Source of the DNA: Phycisphaerales bacterium
GTDB lineage: Bacteria; Planctomycetota; Phycisphaerae; Phycisphaerales; UBA1924
DNA length: 6,266 nt
Reading direction: 5' to 3'
Assembly (NCBI GenBank): GCA_007124345.1
Contig: SLFH01000149.1
Span: 1 to 6,266 of the forward strand
The notes under the pieces are model-generated. The model worked only from the letters and a program-made list of their open reading frames with translations, did not search any database and was not told the DNA's origin. The first letter of the stretch is position 1; every line of letters starts with the position of its first letter. Below are positions 1 through 5,527 of this stretch, in pieces. Both the position numbers and the translations under genes were made by a program.

Positions 1-555
1 TATGGCCCGCATCAGGCTGCTGAACCCACGCGCCAGCGTGTAGACCACGATCCCGAACGAGTAGTTGCTCGCCGACAGAAACGCGACGGGGATCGAGATC
101 AACAGCGCGACGATCGTGCCCCAGAGCGCCATCTCGATCGTCCCGACCATCAGGCCGACGCAGCGTTCGATGTACCCCGCGGGTCTGACATAGAACGCCT
201 CGGCGGCCGAGCCCGCGTCGTCGGGCCAGAGCGGGCGTGATTCGATTCGGGCGGACCAGGGCAGCGGACCCGAAGCTTCACGCTCCATCGCCCGCGTTGC
301 TCTCGCTTCGTCGTCGCCGCCGAGCTGGACCATCCGCTCGACGCGATGGGCTGTTTCGACCTTCGGGGGCCATGCGCGGTTGAGAAACTCGCCCGCCTGC
401 TCGATCGCCGACGGCGTGTCCGCGACCGCGTCGTGGAGCTTCTGGTTGTAGAACGAGCCGCCGAGCAGCACGAGGAGCGCCAGCACCAGCGTCGCCGACC
501 CGGGGCCGAATTGGCGGTTGATCTCCCACCCGGGATGGATCTCACGCGGCTTCAT
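1..555 (-). CDS. phnE: Phosphonate ABC transporter permease PhnE, N-terminal part (runs off left edge)
   Basis: This is the inner-membrane permease subunit of the phosphonate importer. The frame is open from ATG at 553-555 to base 1, giving 185 residues; the C-terminal part lies outside the window. Residues about 20-36 form a first membrane helix. Residues 134-160 (GTIEMALWGTIVALLISIP) match the second helix of PhnE proteins, in which a T-x-x-M/I-A-x-W-G-T stretch is characteristic, and the last visible residues (SSLMRAI) begin the next conserved block. The start overlaps the phnC stop as ATGA, so translation is probably coupled; I see no good Shine-Dalgarno sequence. Odd point: from the EFLNRAWPPK stretch (residues 56-65), which resembles the FFPPDF region of E. 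coli PhnE, about 70 mostly hydrophilic residues run to the second helix, clearly more than in E. coli PhnE. I am sure of the family; the exact substrate cannot be read from this subunit. Confidence 0.88.
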   Translation of the reverse strand, partial: MKPREIHPGWEINRQFGPGSATLVLALLVLLGGSFYNQKLHDAVADTPSAIEQAGEFLNRAWPPKVETAHRVERMVQLGGDDEARATRAMEREASGPLPWSARIESRPLWPDDAGSAAEAFYVRPAGYIERCVGLMVGTIEMALWGTIVALLISIPVAFLSASNYSFGIVVYTLARGFSSLMRAI

Positions 556-1394
556 CGTGCGGCCGCCATCTGCTGGGCGGATCCCGCGTTTGATTCAGGC
601 TTTGTGTCCGCCGGCCGCTTCGATTCCGTCAGCAACTCCGTTTCCCGGGCGCTCTTTGGACCGCCATCTGAGTAGATCGTCGAGACCGTTTCCTTCTGCA
701 ATAGATCCGGCGCTCCGTCGAAGACGACCTTTCCTGCCCGCATCGCGACGATGCGGTCTGAAAATGCTCGCGCCAGGTCGACCTGGTGCAGGCTGCACAG
801 CACCGTGGCGCCGGTCTGCTCGGCGGCGCTGCGCAGGAGCGCCAGCACAGTGCGGCTGGTCGAAGGATCGAGGCTCGCCACCGGTTCGTCGGCCAGCACC
901 ACGTCCGGCCTTGCGATAAACGCCCGCGCGATCGCGACCCGCTGCTGCTCGCCGCCGGAGAGCTCAGAGACCCGACGCTGCAAGTAGGCCGGCTTCAGGT
1001 TCACGCTTTCAAGCAGCTCGCACGCGCGGCGTTCCAGCGACACCGGCCACCGCCGCAGCAGCACACGCCAGTGCGGCACCACGGGCAGGGCGCCGGCGAT
1101 CACATTGTCCAGCACGCTCAGCCGCGGCACGAGATTGAACTGCTGGTGTATCATCCCGACGCGCCGCCGGATTATCTTGGTTGTCCTGGGCAGGACCGGC
1201 GTCCCGCCGACAAGCACGCGCCCCGATGTCGGGCGCACCAGCCCGTTCACCGTCCGCAGCAGCGTGCTCTTGCCCGAGCCGGAAGGGCCGAGCACGACGC
1301 AGAACTGCTTGGCGTGCACTTCGAGGCTCACGCCGTCGAGCGCCGGCTGGGCGCCCTTGGTGTACCTCTTGGTGATGGACTGAAAAACGATCAC
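552..1394 (-). CDS. phnC: Phosphonate ABC transporter ATP-binding protein PhnC
   Basis: This is the cytoplasmic ATPase that powers phosphonate import with PhnE and PhnD. The 280-residue protein has every ABC motif in order: Walker A GPSGSGKST (36-44), Q-loop HQQFNLV (83-89), signature LSGGEQQR (145-152), Walker B VVLADEP (165-171), D-loop SLD (174-176) and the H-loop histidine in SLHQ (H203). MIHQQFNLVPRLSVLDNV is typical of PhnC within the ABC family. The C-terminal 25 or so residues are low-complexity and look like a lineage-specific tail. It starts with GTG, which overlaps the phnD stop by 4 bp (GTGA, 1391-1394), and it ends inside the phnE start. It therefore sits in the middle of a phnDCE operon and is probably translationally coupled at both ends. 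An alternative reading as a phosphite or other oxyanion importer ATPase cannot be excluded from this subunit alone. Confidence 0.95.
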   Translation of the reverse strand: MIVFQSITKRYTKGAQPALDGVSLEVHAKQFCVVLGPSGSGKSTLLRTVNGLVRPTSGRVLVGGTPVLPRTTKIIRRRVGMIHQQFNLVPRLSVLDNVIAGALPVVPHWRVLLRRWPVSLERRACELLESVNLKPAYLQRRVSELSGGEQQRVAIARAFIARPDVVLADEPVASLDPSTSRTVLALLRSAAEQTGATVLCSLHQVDLARAFSDRIVAMRAGKVVFDGAPDLLQKETVSTIYSDGGPKSARETELLTESKRPADTKPESNAGSAQQMAAAR

Positions 1395-2380
1395 CCTCGC
1401 CGCCCCGGACGTGACCGGTTGGCGAAGTCAGACAGCTCCCGGCGCAGCTCGGCGGTCACGGCCCCAAGCCTTGCAAGTGCGGGCGCGATGAATTCGTCAT
1501 CGATCGCCGAGTCGTACCGGTCGGCCAGAGCGCCACCGTAGGCGAGGATCATCTCCGGGCGGACGCCCTCTTGCTCGTGGATCGTCGCGAACACTTCGCG
1601 CAGCTCGGCCTTGACCTCATCGCCCAGCCCGGCCCGCATCGCCAGCGGCGGGTTGGGGATCGGATCGCTCTTGACCAGCAGCACCACACGAGTCCCGTCG
1701 AGCGTCCCCTCGCGGACCATCTTGTCGTACGCGCTGACCGAAGCCGCCGCGGCATCGACATGCCCCGCCTGCAGCGCCGAGAGCGACGCGCTGTGACTCC
1801 CGGACATCAGCACGCCGCGGAGGTCCTGCACCGGGTCGAACCCCGCGTCGAGCATCATCGCGACGGGGTAGTTGAAGCTCGATGTCGAGTTGGGGTCGCC
1901 CAACGCGACGGTCTTGTCTCTCAGGTCTTCGATGCGGCTCATGCCCGAGTCCGCCCGGTGGAAGATGCCCGCGTGGTAGATCGCCTCGCCATCAACGACC
2001 GCGACCGCGAGCAACTCCGCGACCCCCGCCCGTCGCGCCTGGTGGTAGGTCACCGCCCCGAAGTGCGCGATGTCCACCTGCCCGGCCCGCATCCCCTCGA
2101 CCACCGCGGAGTAGCTCGACCCCATCCGCAAATCAAAGTGCAGCCCGTGCACCCGCGTGATCGCGCTGAACAACGGCTCGTAGTCGTCCATCAGGTTCGT
2201 CTGGCCCGACTCGGTCGGGACCAGCAGCACCATCAGCGGCCGCTCGGGCGAGCCGTCCCGATCCTGCGAGCGAGCCGACCCGCCTTCCGATCCGCACCCC
2301 CCGATCAAGAGCAGTAACAACGCGAAGATCGCCAAGCCGAGGCCGGAGGTGAACGTCGGCGTGGGTGAGGCGTGCGGCAT
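1391..2380 (-). CDS. phnD: Phosphonate-binding lipoprotein PhnD (phosphate/phosphite/phosphonate SBP)
   Basis: This is the extracytoplasmic receptor that captures the phosphonate and delivers it to PhnE/PhnC. I chose ATG at 2378-2380 (329 aa) because GGAAGG lies 9 bases upstream; an in-frame GTG at 2411-2413 would add 11 residues (including two arginines) but lacks a nearby ribosome site. A hydrophobic segment (14-26) ends in a lipobox-like IGGC with C29 as the lipidated residue. Family motifs follow in order: VPTESGQTN near 54-62, GSSYSAVVEGMRAGQVDIA (87-105), DPNSTSS (162-168, whose Ser-Thr-Ser holds the phosphonate oxygens in E. coli PhnD), SGSHSASLSALQAGHVDAA (193-211) and SDPIPNPPLA. The position after GSH is Ser197, whereas E. 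coli PhnD has a Glu (GHE) that contacts the amino group of aminoethylphosphonate; Y90, Y135 and D219 appear retained. It is the first gene of the phnDCE operon. The oxyanion-binding family is certain; the preferred ligand is inferred. Confidence 0.92.
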   Translation of the reverse strand: MPHASPTPTFTSGLGLAIFALLLLLIGGCGSEGGSARSQDRDGSPERPLMVLLVPTESGQTNLMDDYEPLFSAITRVHGLHFDLRMGSSYSAVVEGMRAGQVDIAHFGAVTYHQARRAGVAELLAVAVVDGEAIYHAGIFHRADSGMSRIEDLRDKTVALGDPNSTSSFNYPVAMMLDAGFDPVQDLRGVLMSGSHSASLSALQAGHVDAAAASVSAYDKMVREGTLDGTRVVLLVKSDPIPNPPLAMRAGLGDEVKAELREVFATIHEQEGVRPEMILAYGGALADRYDSAIDDEFIAPALARLGAVTAELRRELSDFANRSRPGRRG

Positions 2381-2449
2381 CGGTGTCGACCTTCCGGCGG
2401 GCTCTCGGCTCACCGGGGCGTGGTACGGTCCACGGCCCTCGGCGGACGG

Positions 2450-2477
2450 ATGCTACAGGAATGTGACTGAGAGGCAA
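2450..2477 (-). promoter_or_regulatory. Candidate promoter of phnDCE
   Basis: On the minus strand TTGCCT (plus-strand 2472-2477) and TAGCAT (2450-2455) are separated by 16 bp, each matching four of six consensus bases. Transcription would begin near 2443, about 63 bases before the chosen phnD start. This is a sequence match only; sigma-factor preferences of this organism are unknown. Confidence 0.35.
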
Positions 2478-2503
2478 CACGCCGGAGGCCCCGCGAGGTC
2501 CCT

Positions 2504-2518
2504 TTGACCAAGACTTAA
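2504..2518. promoter_or_regulatory. Candidate operator, 15-bp TTGA-type site (phnD side)
   Basis: TTGACCAAGACTTAA lies just upstream of the candidate phnDCE promoter. Read on the minus strand it matches the reverse complement of the 2676-2690 palindrome at 10 of 15 positions, including the terminal GTCAA. Two related sites flanking two divergent operons could be bound by one regulator. The match is short and could be chance. Confidence 0.25.
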
Positions 2519-2599
2519 CGCAACGACGCGCCACGGGCCGTCGCCGGGCAGCCCAAGGGGAAACACGCGATTTTCTGGCGATGCGTGGGCTTGTCGGTT

Positions 2600-2641
2600 G
2601 GTCGGGCGGCCGGTGGGCAGCCCCGCAACGCCCGCCCGACC
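2600..2641. repeat. 10-bp inverted repeat in the divergent promoter region
   Basis: GGTCGGGCGG (2600-2609) and CCGCCCGACC (2632-2641) are perfect inverted copies around a 22-base centre. The right arm is followed by a near-direct repeat (CCCGCCCGAC then CCCGCCCGAA, 2631-2650). It sits upstream of the probable plus-strand promoter, so it would act as DNA (a protein site) rather than as part of that transcript. In such GC-rich sequence an incidental match is possible. Confidence 0.4.
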
Positions 2642-2675
2642 CCGCCCGAACAACCCCGTGCGAGGGTGGCGGGAA

Positions 2676-2703
2676 TTGACTTATAATCAACATTGCTTAG
2701 GCT
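2676..2703 (+). promoter_or_regulatory. Candidate promoter/operator of the phosphonatase-dehydrogenase operon
   Basis: A perfect TATAAT (2682-2687) is embedded in the imperfect palindrome TTGACTTATAATCAA (2676-2690; arms TTGA and TCAA). No good -35 lies 16-18 bp upstream of it (TGCGAG at 17 bp). Alternatively TTGACT (2676-2681) acts as the -35 with a weak TAGGCT -10 (2698-2703) at 16 bp. Either way the palindrome overlaps the promoter, as expected for a repressor site, or the missing -35 implies an activator. The transcript would have a 5' UTR of roughly 60-80 bases. Confidence 0.4.
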
Positions 2704-2771
2704 GTGCATCGTTCCGGCGGAGGCCGGAGGCACCAAACAGCAACGCCCACCGCCGCGGCAAAGGACTCGCG

Positions 2772-3443
2772 ATGAAGTACAGCATGGTCGTCTTTGATAT
2801 GGCAGGCACCACCGTCTTCGACGAGGACAATGCCGTCGCCTCTTGCCTCCGCGACGCCCTGGTCGCGGCGGGCTGCCCGATCACGCTCGAAGCGGTCGAC
2901 CCGGTCATGGGCATGCCCAAGCCGCTGGCGGTCAGAGAACTGCTCGCCCAGTCCCGGGGCGAAGCGCCGACCGACAGCGAGGTCGAGCGGGTGCACGCCG
3001 ATTTCCAGCGCCGCATCATCGACCACTACCGGACCGGGCCGAGCGTAAAGGAAATCGACGGCGCATCGGACCTTTTCTCAAGCCTCCGCAAGGCCGGCGT
3101 CCGCGTCGCCCTCGACACCGGCTTCGACCGCCGGACCGCCGACACGATCATCGAACGCCTCGGCTGGGGCGGCGGGCTGATCGACGACAGCGTCACCAGC
3201 GACGAGGTCGCCAACGGCCGCCCGCACGCCGACATGATCGAGGTCCTGATGCAGCGGGCCGGCATCGACGACCCGGCCCAGGTCGTCAAGGTCGGCGACA
3301 GCATCAGCGACATCGAGCAGGGGCTCAACGCCCGCTGCGGGTGCGTTGTCGCCATCGCCGGGCGGCGCACCAGCGGCGCCGAGGATCGGTTCGAGGGTGT
3401 CCGTGTGATCGACCACATCGGCCGGCTCCCGGAGGTCCTGTGA
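2772..3443 (+). CDS. Phosphonatase-like HAD hydrolase (PhnX-like)
   Basis: This cytoplasmic hydrolase probably cleaves the C-P bond of phosphonoacetaldehyde to acetaldehyde and phosphate. The 223-residue protein begins at ATG 2772, with AAGGA six bases upstream. HAD motif I is FDMAGTT (8-14), with D9 as nucleophile and Ala two residues on, as in PhnX (DWAGT) rather than the Asp of HAD phosphatases. VMGMPK (45-50) places K50 where PhnX has the Schiff-base lysine (MGLxK). Motif II is LDTGFDR with T116, motif III the GRP at 149-151, and motif IV GDSISD with D176 and D180. TGFDR and the short length fit the phosphonatase-like family (TIGR03351 type) better than classical PhnX of about 265 residues. 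It is the first gene of a two-gene operon, divergent from phnDCE and overlapping the dehydrogenase start by GTGA. Another phosphonate aldehyde as substrate remains possible. Confidence 0.88.
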   Translation: MKYSMVVFDMAGTTVFDEDNAVASCLRDALVAAGCPITLEAVDPVMGMPKPLAVRELLAQSRGEAPTDSEVERVHADFQRRIIDHYRTGPSVKEIDGASDLFSSLRKAGVRVALDTGFDRRTADTIIERLGWGGGLIDDSVTSDEVANGRPHADMIEVLMQRAGIDDPAQVVKVGDSISDIEQGLNARCGCVVAIAGRRTSGAEDRFEGVRVIDHIGRLPEVL

Positions 3444-4663
3444 CCGCCGGTGAAAACGGCGCGATGACGCCCATCGCCAAGGCGGCGGAGAAGATCGCGG
3501 CACAGGCGCAGATTGTGCCCTCTATCCCCGCCGGTTCGCAGCGGATCGCTTGGTCGATCCGCGATCTGCCCGAGCTGTTGCTCTCGGTCGGCTCGGTGCG
3601 GCCCTTGCTTGTGATCGACACCGCCGCCGTGCAGGCGAGCGGGGTTCGTCCAGAGCTCGATGAACTACTCTCTCCCGCCGAGGTCCGTCTCTTCGACGCC
3701 TTCACGCCCAACCCCCGCTGCGAGGAAGTCGCAGAGGCGATCCTCGCCGCCGCGGGCCACAACGCAGACGCCGTGATCGCCATCGGCGGCGGATCCTGCC
3801 TCGATGTCGCCAAGGTCGCCGCGATCGGCGCACGCGCGCCCGAGCACGCTCATGCGATCGCCAGGGGCGAGGCCCCGCCCCCCCAAGACACCCTCCCGAT
3901 CATCGCGGCGCCGACAACCGCCGGCACCGGCAGCGAGGCGACGCACTTCGCTGCCGTGTACATCGGAGAGCGCAAGGTCTCGATCGGCGATCCGAGGATG
4001 CGGCCGGGCTCTATCATTCTGGATGTTGCGCTGCATCTGTCGATGCCCGCGATCCTCGCGGCTCAGACCGGTTGCGATGCGCTCGGCCAGGCCCTCGAAT
4101 CGATCTGGGCTGTCGGGTCGACCTCGGCATCGATCCAGAGCGCCACCGCCGCGGCCGATCGCATCATCCCCAGCCTCGCCCCCAGCGTCACGACCGGAGA
4201 AATCAACGCCCGGCGCGAGATGATGGTGGGGGCCCACCTCGCGGGGAGGGCCATCGACGTCAGCAAGACCACCGCCGCCCACGCGCTCTCGTACCAGCTC
4301 ACGCAGCGGTTCGGCATCGCCCACGGGCACGCCGTGGCCCTGACGCTCGGGCACATCGGCGCTTGGAACGCGGGCGTGTCCGTCGACGACTGCATCGACC
4401 ATCGCGGCCCCGCGGATGTCCGCGATCGGGTTTCGCTCGCCGCGTCGCTGCTGGGCGTGTCGCCCGAGGGCATGCCCGGGGCCGTGCGGGCGTTGCTTTC
4501 CAAGATCGGCCTGCCCGCGACGCTGAAAGAAGCGGGCGTCGATTCCGGGGCGATCGCCGACATGGTCTCCCGCGTCGACCCCGTCCGCCTCTCCAACAAC
4601 CCGCGGCAATTCACCAGCGAAGAACTCGAAGCGCTGCTGCATCGGGCGTACGACGGGGACTGA
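3440..4663 (+). CDS. Iron-type alcohol dehydrogenase, phosphonoacetaldehyde reductase-like
   Basis: This NAD(P)-dependent group III (iron-containing) alcohol dehydrogenase probably interconverts phosphonoacetaldehyde and 2-hydroxyethylphosphonate. From GTG 3440 it has 407 residues. I chose this start because GGAGG (3431-3435) precedes it and it overlaps the hydrolase stop as GTGA; ATG 3464 (399 aa) is the alternative. Motifs: NPRCEE (91-96), nucleotide-binding IGGGSCLDVAK (115-125), PTTAGTGSEATHFA (158-171), TGCDALGQALES (210-221) and HGHAVALTLGH (295-305). Metal-site positions are D213, Q217, H281 and H295; the second ligand is usually His in this superfamily. GTGSEATHFA, SKTTAAHALSY (275-285) and NNPRQF near the C-terminus resemble phosphonoacetaldehyde reductases of phosphonate biosynthesis (PhpC type) and phosphonate-associated Fe-ADHs. 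Coupled to a phosphonatase it more likely serves catabolism. Alternatively it reduces the acetaldehyde released by the hydrolase. Confidence 0.85.
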   Translation: MTAGENGAMTPIAKAAEKIAAQAQIVPSIPAGSQRIAWSIRDLPELLLSVGSVRPLLVIDTAAVQASGVRPELDELLSPAEVRLFDAFTPNPRCEEVAEAILAAAGHNADAVIAIGGGSCLDVAKVAAIGARAPEHAHAIARGEAPPPQDTLPIIAAPTTAGTGSEATHFAAVYIGERKVSIGDPRMRPGSIILDVALHLSMPAILAAQTGCDALGQALESIWAVGSTSASIQSATAAADRIIPSLAPSVTTGEINARREMMVGAHLAGRAIDVSKTTAAHALSYQLTQRFGIAHGHAVALTLGHIGAWNAGVSVDDCIDHRGPADVRDRVSLAASLLGVSPEGMPGAVRALLSKIGLPATLKEAGVDSGAIADMVSRVDPVRLSNNPRQFTSEELEALLHRAYDGD

Positions 4664-4684
4664 CGCCGGGTCGAAGGCTCGGCG
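4664..4684. terminator. Weak hairpin between convergent genes
   Basis: CGCCGGG (4664-4670) can pair with CTCGGCG (4678-4684), giving seven pairs including one G-U around a seven-base loop. It lies in the 34-bp gap between the stop codons of the dehydrogenase and the convergent regulator, where a bidirectional terminator is expected. Neither strand has a clear T tract after it, so intrinsic termination is doubtful. Confidence 0.3.
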
Positions 4685-4697
4685 GATGAATCTGCTA

Positions 4698-5282
4698 CTA
4701 CGATTCGGCCTCGTTGAGCTCGTGATCCCCGCCCACATTGGTGTAGACCACGAGCACGACAGCCGGATGATCGTCGACGCACGCGACGCTGTGCGGCGTG
4801 TTGCCGTCGAAGTACGCGCTGTCGCCCCGGGTCAGCGTGTGCGACTGCTCGCCGTAGTCGAGGCGAACGCGCCCGCGGAGCACGAACATGAACTCCTCGC
4901 CCCCGTGCGCCAAGAGCGGGCGATCCTCTGTGGGCGGGATGCGGATCACGAACGGGTCCATGCTCCGCGAGAGCCGGCTGTGCGCGAGCGCTTCATATTC
5001 GAGCGTCGACTGTTCCTCGTCGCGCACCACCTTCGTCCGCTCGCCCCTGCGCACGACAACGATCGGCGGCCGCTCGTCGAGCCCCGAGAACAACTCCGAG
5101 AGCGAGACCCCCAGCGCCTGCGCGATCGCCGAGAGCGCCTGCAGCGAAGGCGTCACGCGGAAGTTCTCGACCTTCGAGAGCCATCCCCGCGTCAGCCCCG
5201 CGTGCGCCGCGACCTGTTCGAGCGTCAGCCCGCGCTCGGTCCGCAGCTTCTTCAGGCGTAGGGCGAGTTCTACCTGGTTCAT
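4698..5282 (-). CDS. XRE-family HTH regulator with C-terminal cupin domain
   Basis: This is a cytoplasmic DNA-binding regulator of 194 residues. ATG at 5280-5282 is chosen because GGAGGGGGAG lies just upstream; a longer in-frame reading only adds a GC-rich repeat. Residues about 5-65 form an XRE helix-turn-helix (LRTERGLTLEQVAAHAGLT, SKVENFRVTPSLQALSAIAQALGVSLSELF). Residues about 108-183 form a cupin: HGGEEFMFVLRGRVRLDYG (126-144) and RGDSAYFDGNTPHSV (152-166), with possible metal or ligand residues H126, E130 and H164. This architecture is shared by SutR/PuuR-like regulators, in which the cupin is thought to sense a small molecule. It is convergent with the phosphonate dehydrogenase and divergent from the Cys/Met leader, so its target could be the phosphonate genes, the amino-acid gene or itself. 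The family is certain; the effector and target are unknown. Confidence 0.93.
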   Translation of the reverse strand: MNQVELALRLKKLRTERGLTLEQVAAHAGLTRGWLSKVENFRVTPSLQALSAIAQALGVSLSELFSGLDERPPIVVVRRGERTKVVRDEEQSTLEYEALAHSRLSRSMDPFVIRIPPTEDRPLLAHGGEEFMFVLRGRVRLDYGEQSHTLTRGDSAYFDGNTPHSVACVDDHPAVVLVVYTNVGGDHELNEAES

Positions 5283-5298
5283 CGGGTCTCTCCCCCTC

Positions 5299-5333
5299 CG
5301 GCCGAGAACGCCCCGGCCGAGAACGCCCCGGCC
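5299..5333. repeat. 15-bp tandem repeat upstream of the regulator gene
   Basis: CGGCCGAGAACGCCC occurs at 5299-5313 and 5314-5328 with a partial third copy (CGGCC) at 5329-5333. It ends about 16 bp before the regulator start, so it lies in its 5' UTR or promoter. The unit is 15 bp, so the reading frame upstream of the regulator stays open and encodes a repeated GVLGR peptide; that is probably incidental. It may be replication slippage or iterated regulator half-sites. Confidence 0.7.
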
Positions 5334-5390
5334 ACCGGACGGCAACTGTACGCCCCGCCGGGCCCGGCGCATTCGATCTGAGGTTGCCGC

Positions 5391-5418
5391 TTGACAGCGT
5401 CGGACCCCGGGTTACCAT
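5391..5418 (+). promoter_or_regulatory. Promoter of the Cys/Met leader and aspartokinase-like gene
   Basis: A perfect -35 TTGACA (5391-5396) and TACCAT (5413-5418, four of six consensus bases) are separated by 16 bp. Transcription would start near 5425-5426. This is the best sigma-70-type promoter in the window and directly precedes the attenuator. Confidence 0.6.
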
Positions 5419-5425
5419 GCCCGTC

Positions 5426-5527
5426 GTGAAGAACCGCCTCGCCAACACCTTCTGCCCCATGTGCTGCATGCGAATGCCATGCCCGGGCGGTCGGTGCGGG
5501 TGCAGCGTTTCGGTTCTTCGCCGCTGA
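5426..5527 (+). CDS. Cys/Met-rich leader peptide
   Basis: This 33-codon ORF starts at GTG 5426 (an in-frame ATG at 5417 overlaps the -10 element and is unlikely to be transcribed) and ends at TGA 5525-5527. It has six Cys codons, all TGC, at residues 10, 13, 14, 19, 24 and 26, and internal Met codons at 12, 15 and 17; its core reads FCPMCCMRMPC. Such density of two sulphur amino acids is far beyond chance for a short ORF and it resembles no metal-binding domain I know. It is followed by a terminator and an aspartokinase-like gene, as expected of an attenuation leader that measures charged Cys- or Met-tRNA. There is one Thr codon and no Ile, so it is not a thr-type leader. No Shine-Dalgarno sequence precedes it; GTG coincides with the predicted transcript start, so the mRNA may be leaderless. 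It probably has no function beyond being translated. Confidence 0.72.
   Translation: MKNRLANTFCPMCCMRMPCPGGRCGCSVSVLRR

Larger units (their letters stand above)
2381..2771. other. Divergent intergenic region between phnD and the phosphonatase-like gene
   Basis: This 391-bp gap separates two divergent phosphonate-related operons and should carry both promoters and any shared operator. I see a candidate phnD promoter, two related 15-bp imperfect palindromes, a 10-bp inverted repeat, a perfect TATAAT and a small GC hairpin (CCGGC at 2714-2718 with GCCGG at 2723-2727) in the probable 5' UTR of the plus-strand operon. The AT-rich island at 2674-2698 stands out against the GC-rich surroundings. 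I found no convincing gene and no PHO-box-like direct repeat. Confidence 0.6.

Noticed and set aside
786..1541. 251-codon plus-strand ORF opposite phnC and phnD
   Set aside because: It is a shadow of the minus-strand genes in high-GC sequence, with His/Arg/Pro-rich composition and no recognisable domain.
2381..2413. N-terminal extension of PhnD from GTG 2413
   Set aside because: No ribosome site is near the GTG, and ATG 2380 has GGAAGG at good spacing and a lipoprotein-like leader. The longer form would add two arginines before the hydrophobic core, so it is not fully excluded.
2414..2771. PHO box controlling the phosphonate genes
   Set aside because: No CTGTCAT-like direct repeat with 4-bp spacing was found on either strand.
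2843..3439. Open frame upstream of the dehydrogenase that would give a 606-residue fusion protein
   Set aside because: It is arginine- and proline-rich, has no family motifs and lies antiphase over the well-supported phosphonatase-like gene. The dehydrogenase has its own start with a ribosome site.
3665..4738. 357-codon minus-strand ORF opposite the dehydrogenase
   Set aside because: It is composed of Arg/Gly/Asp-rich shadow sequence, and the opposite strand encodes a complete, motif-bearing enzyme.
5283..5372. N-terminal extension of the XRE regulator with a repeated GVLGR peptide
   Set aside because: It is produced by the 15-bp tandem repeat, and a strong GGAGGGGGAG site precedes the ATG at 5282, where the HTH domain begins.
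5426..5527. Cys-rich mini-protein (zinc-binding or metallothionein-like)
   Set aside because: The Cys spacing does not form regular CxxC pairs, Met codons are equally enriched, and a terminator follows directly. This points to a leader peptide.
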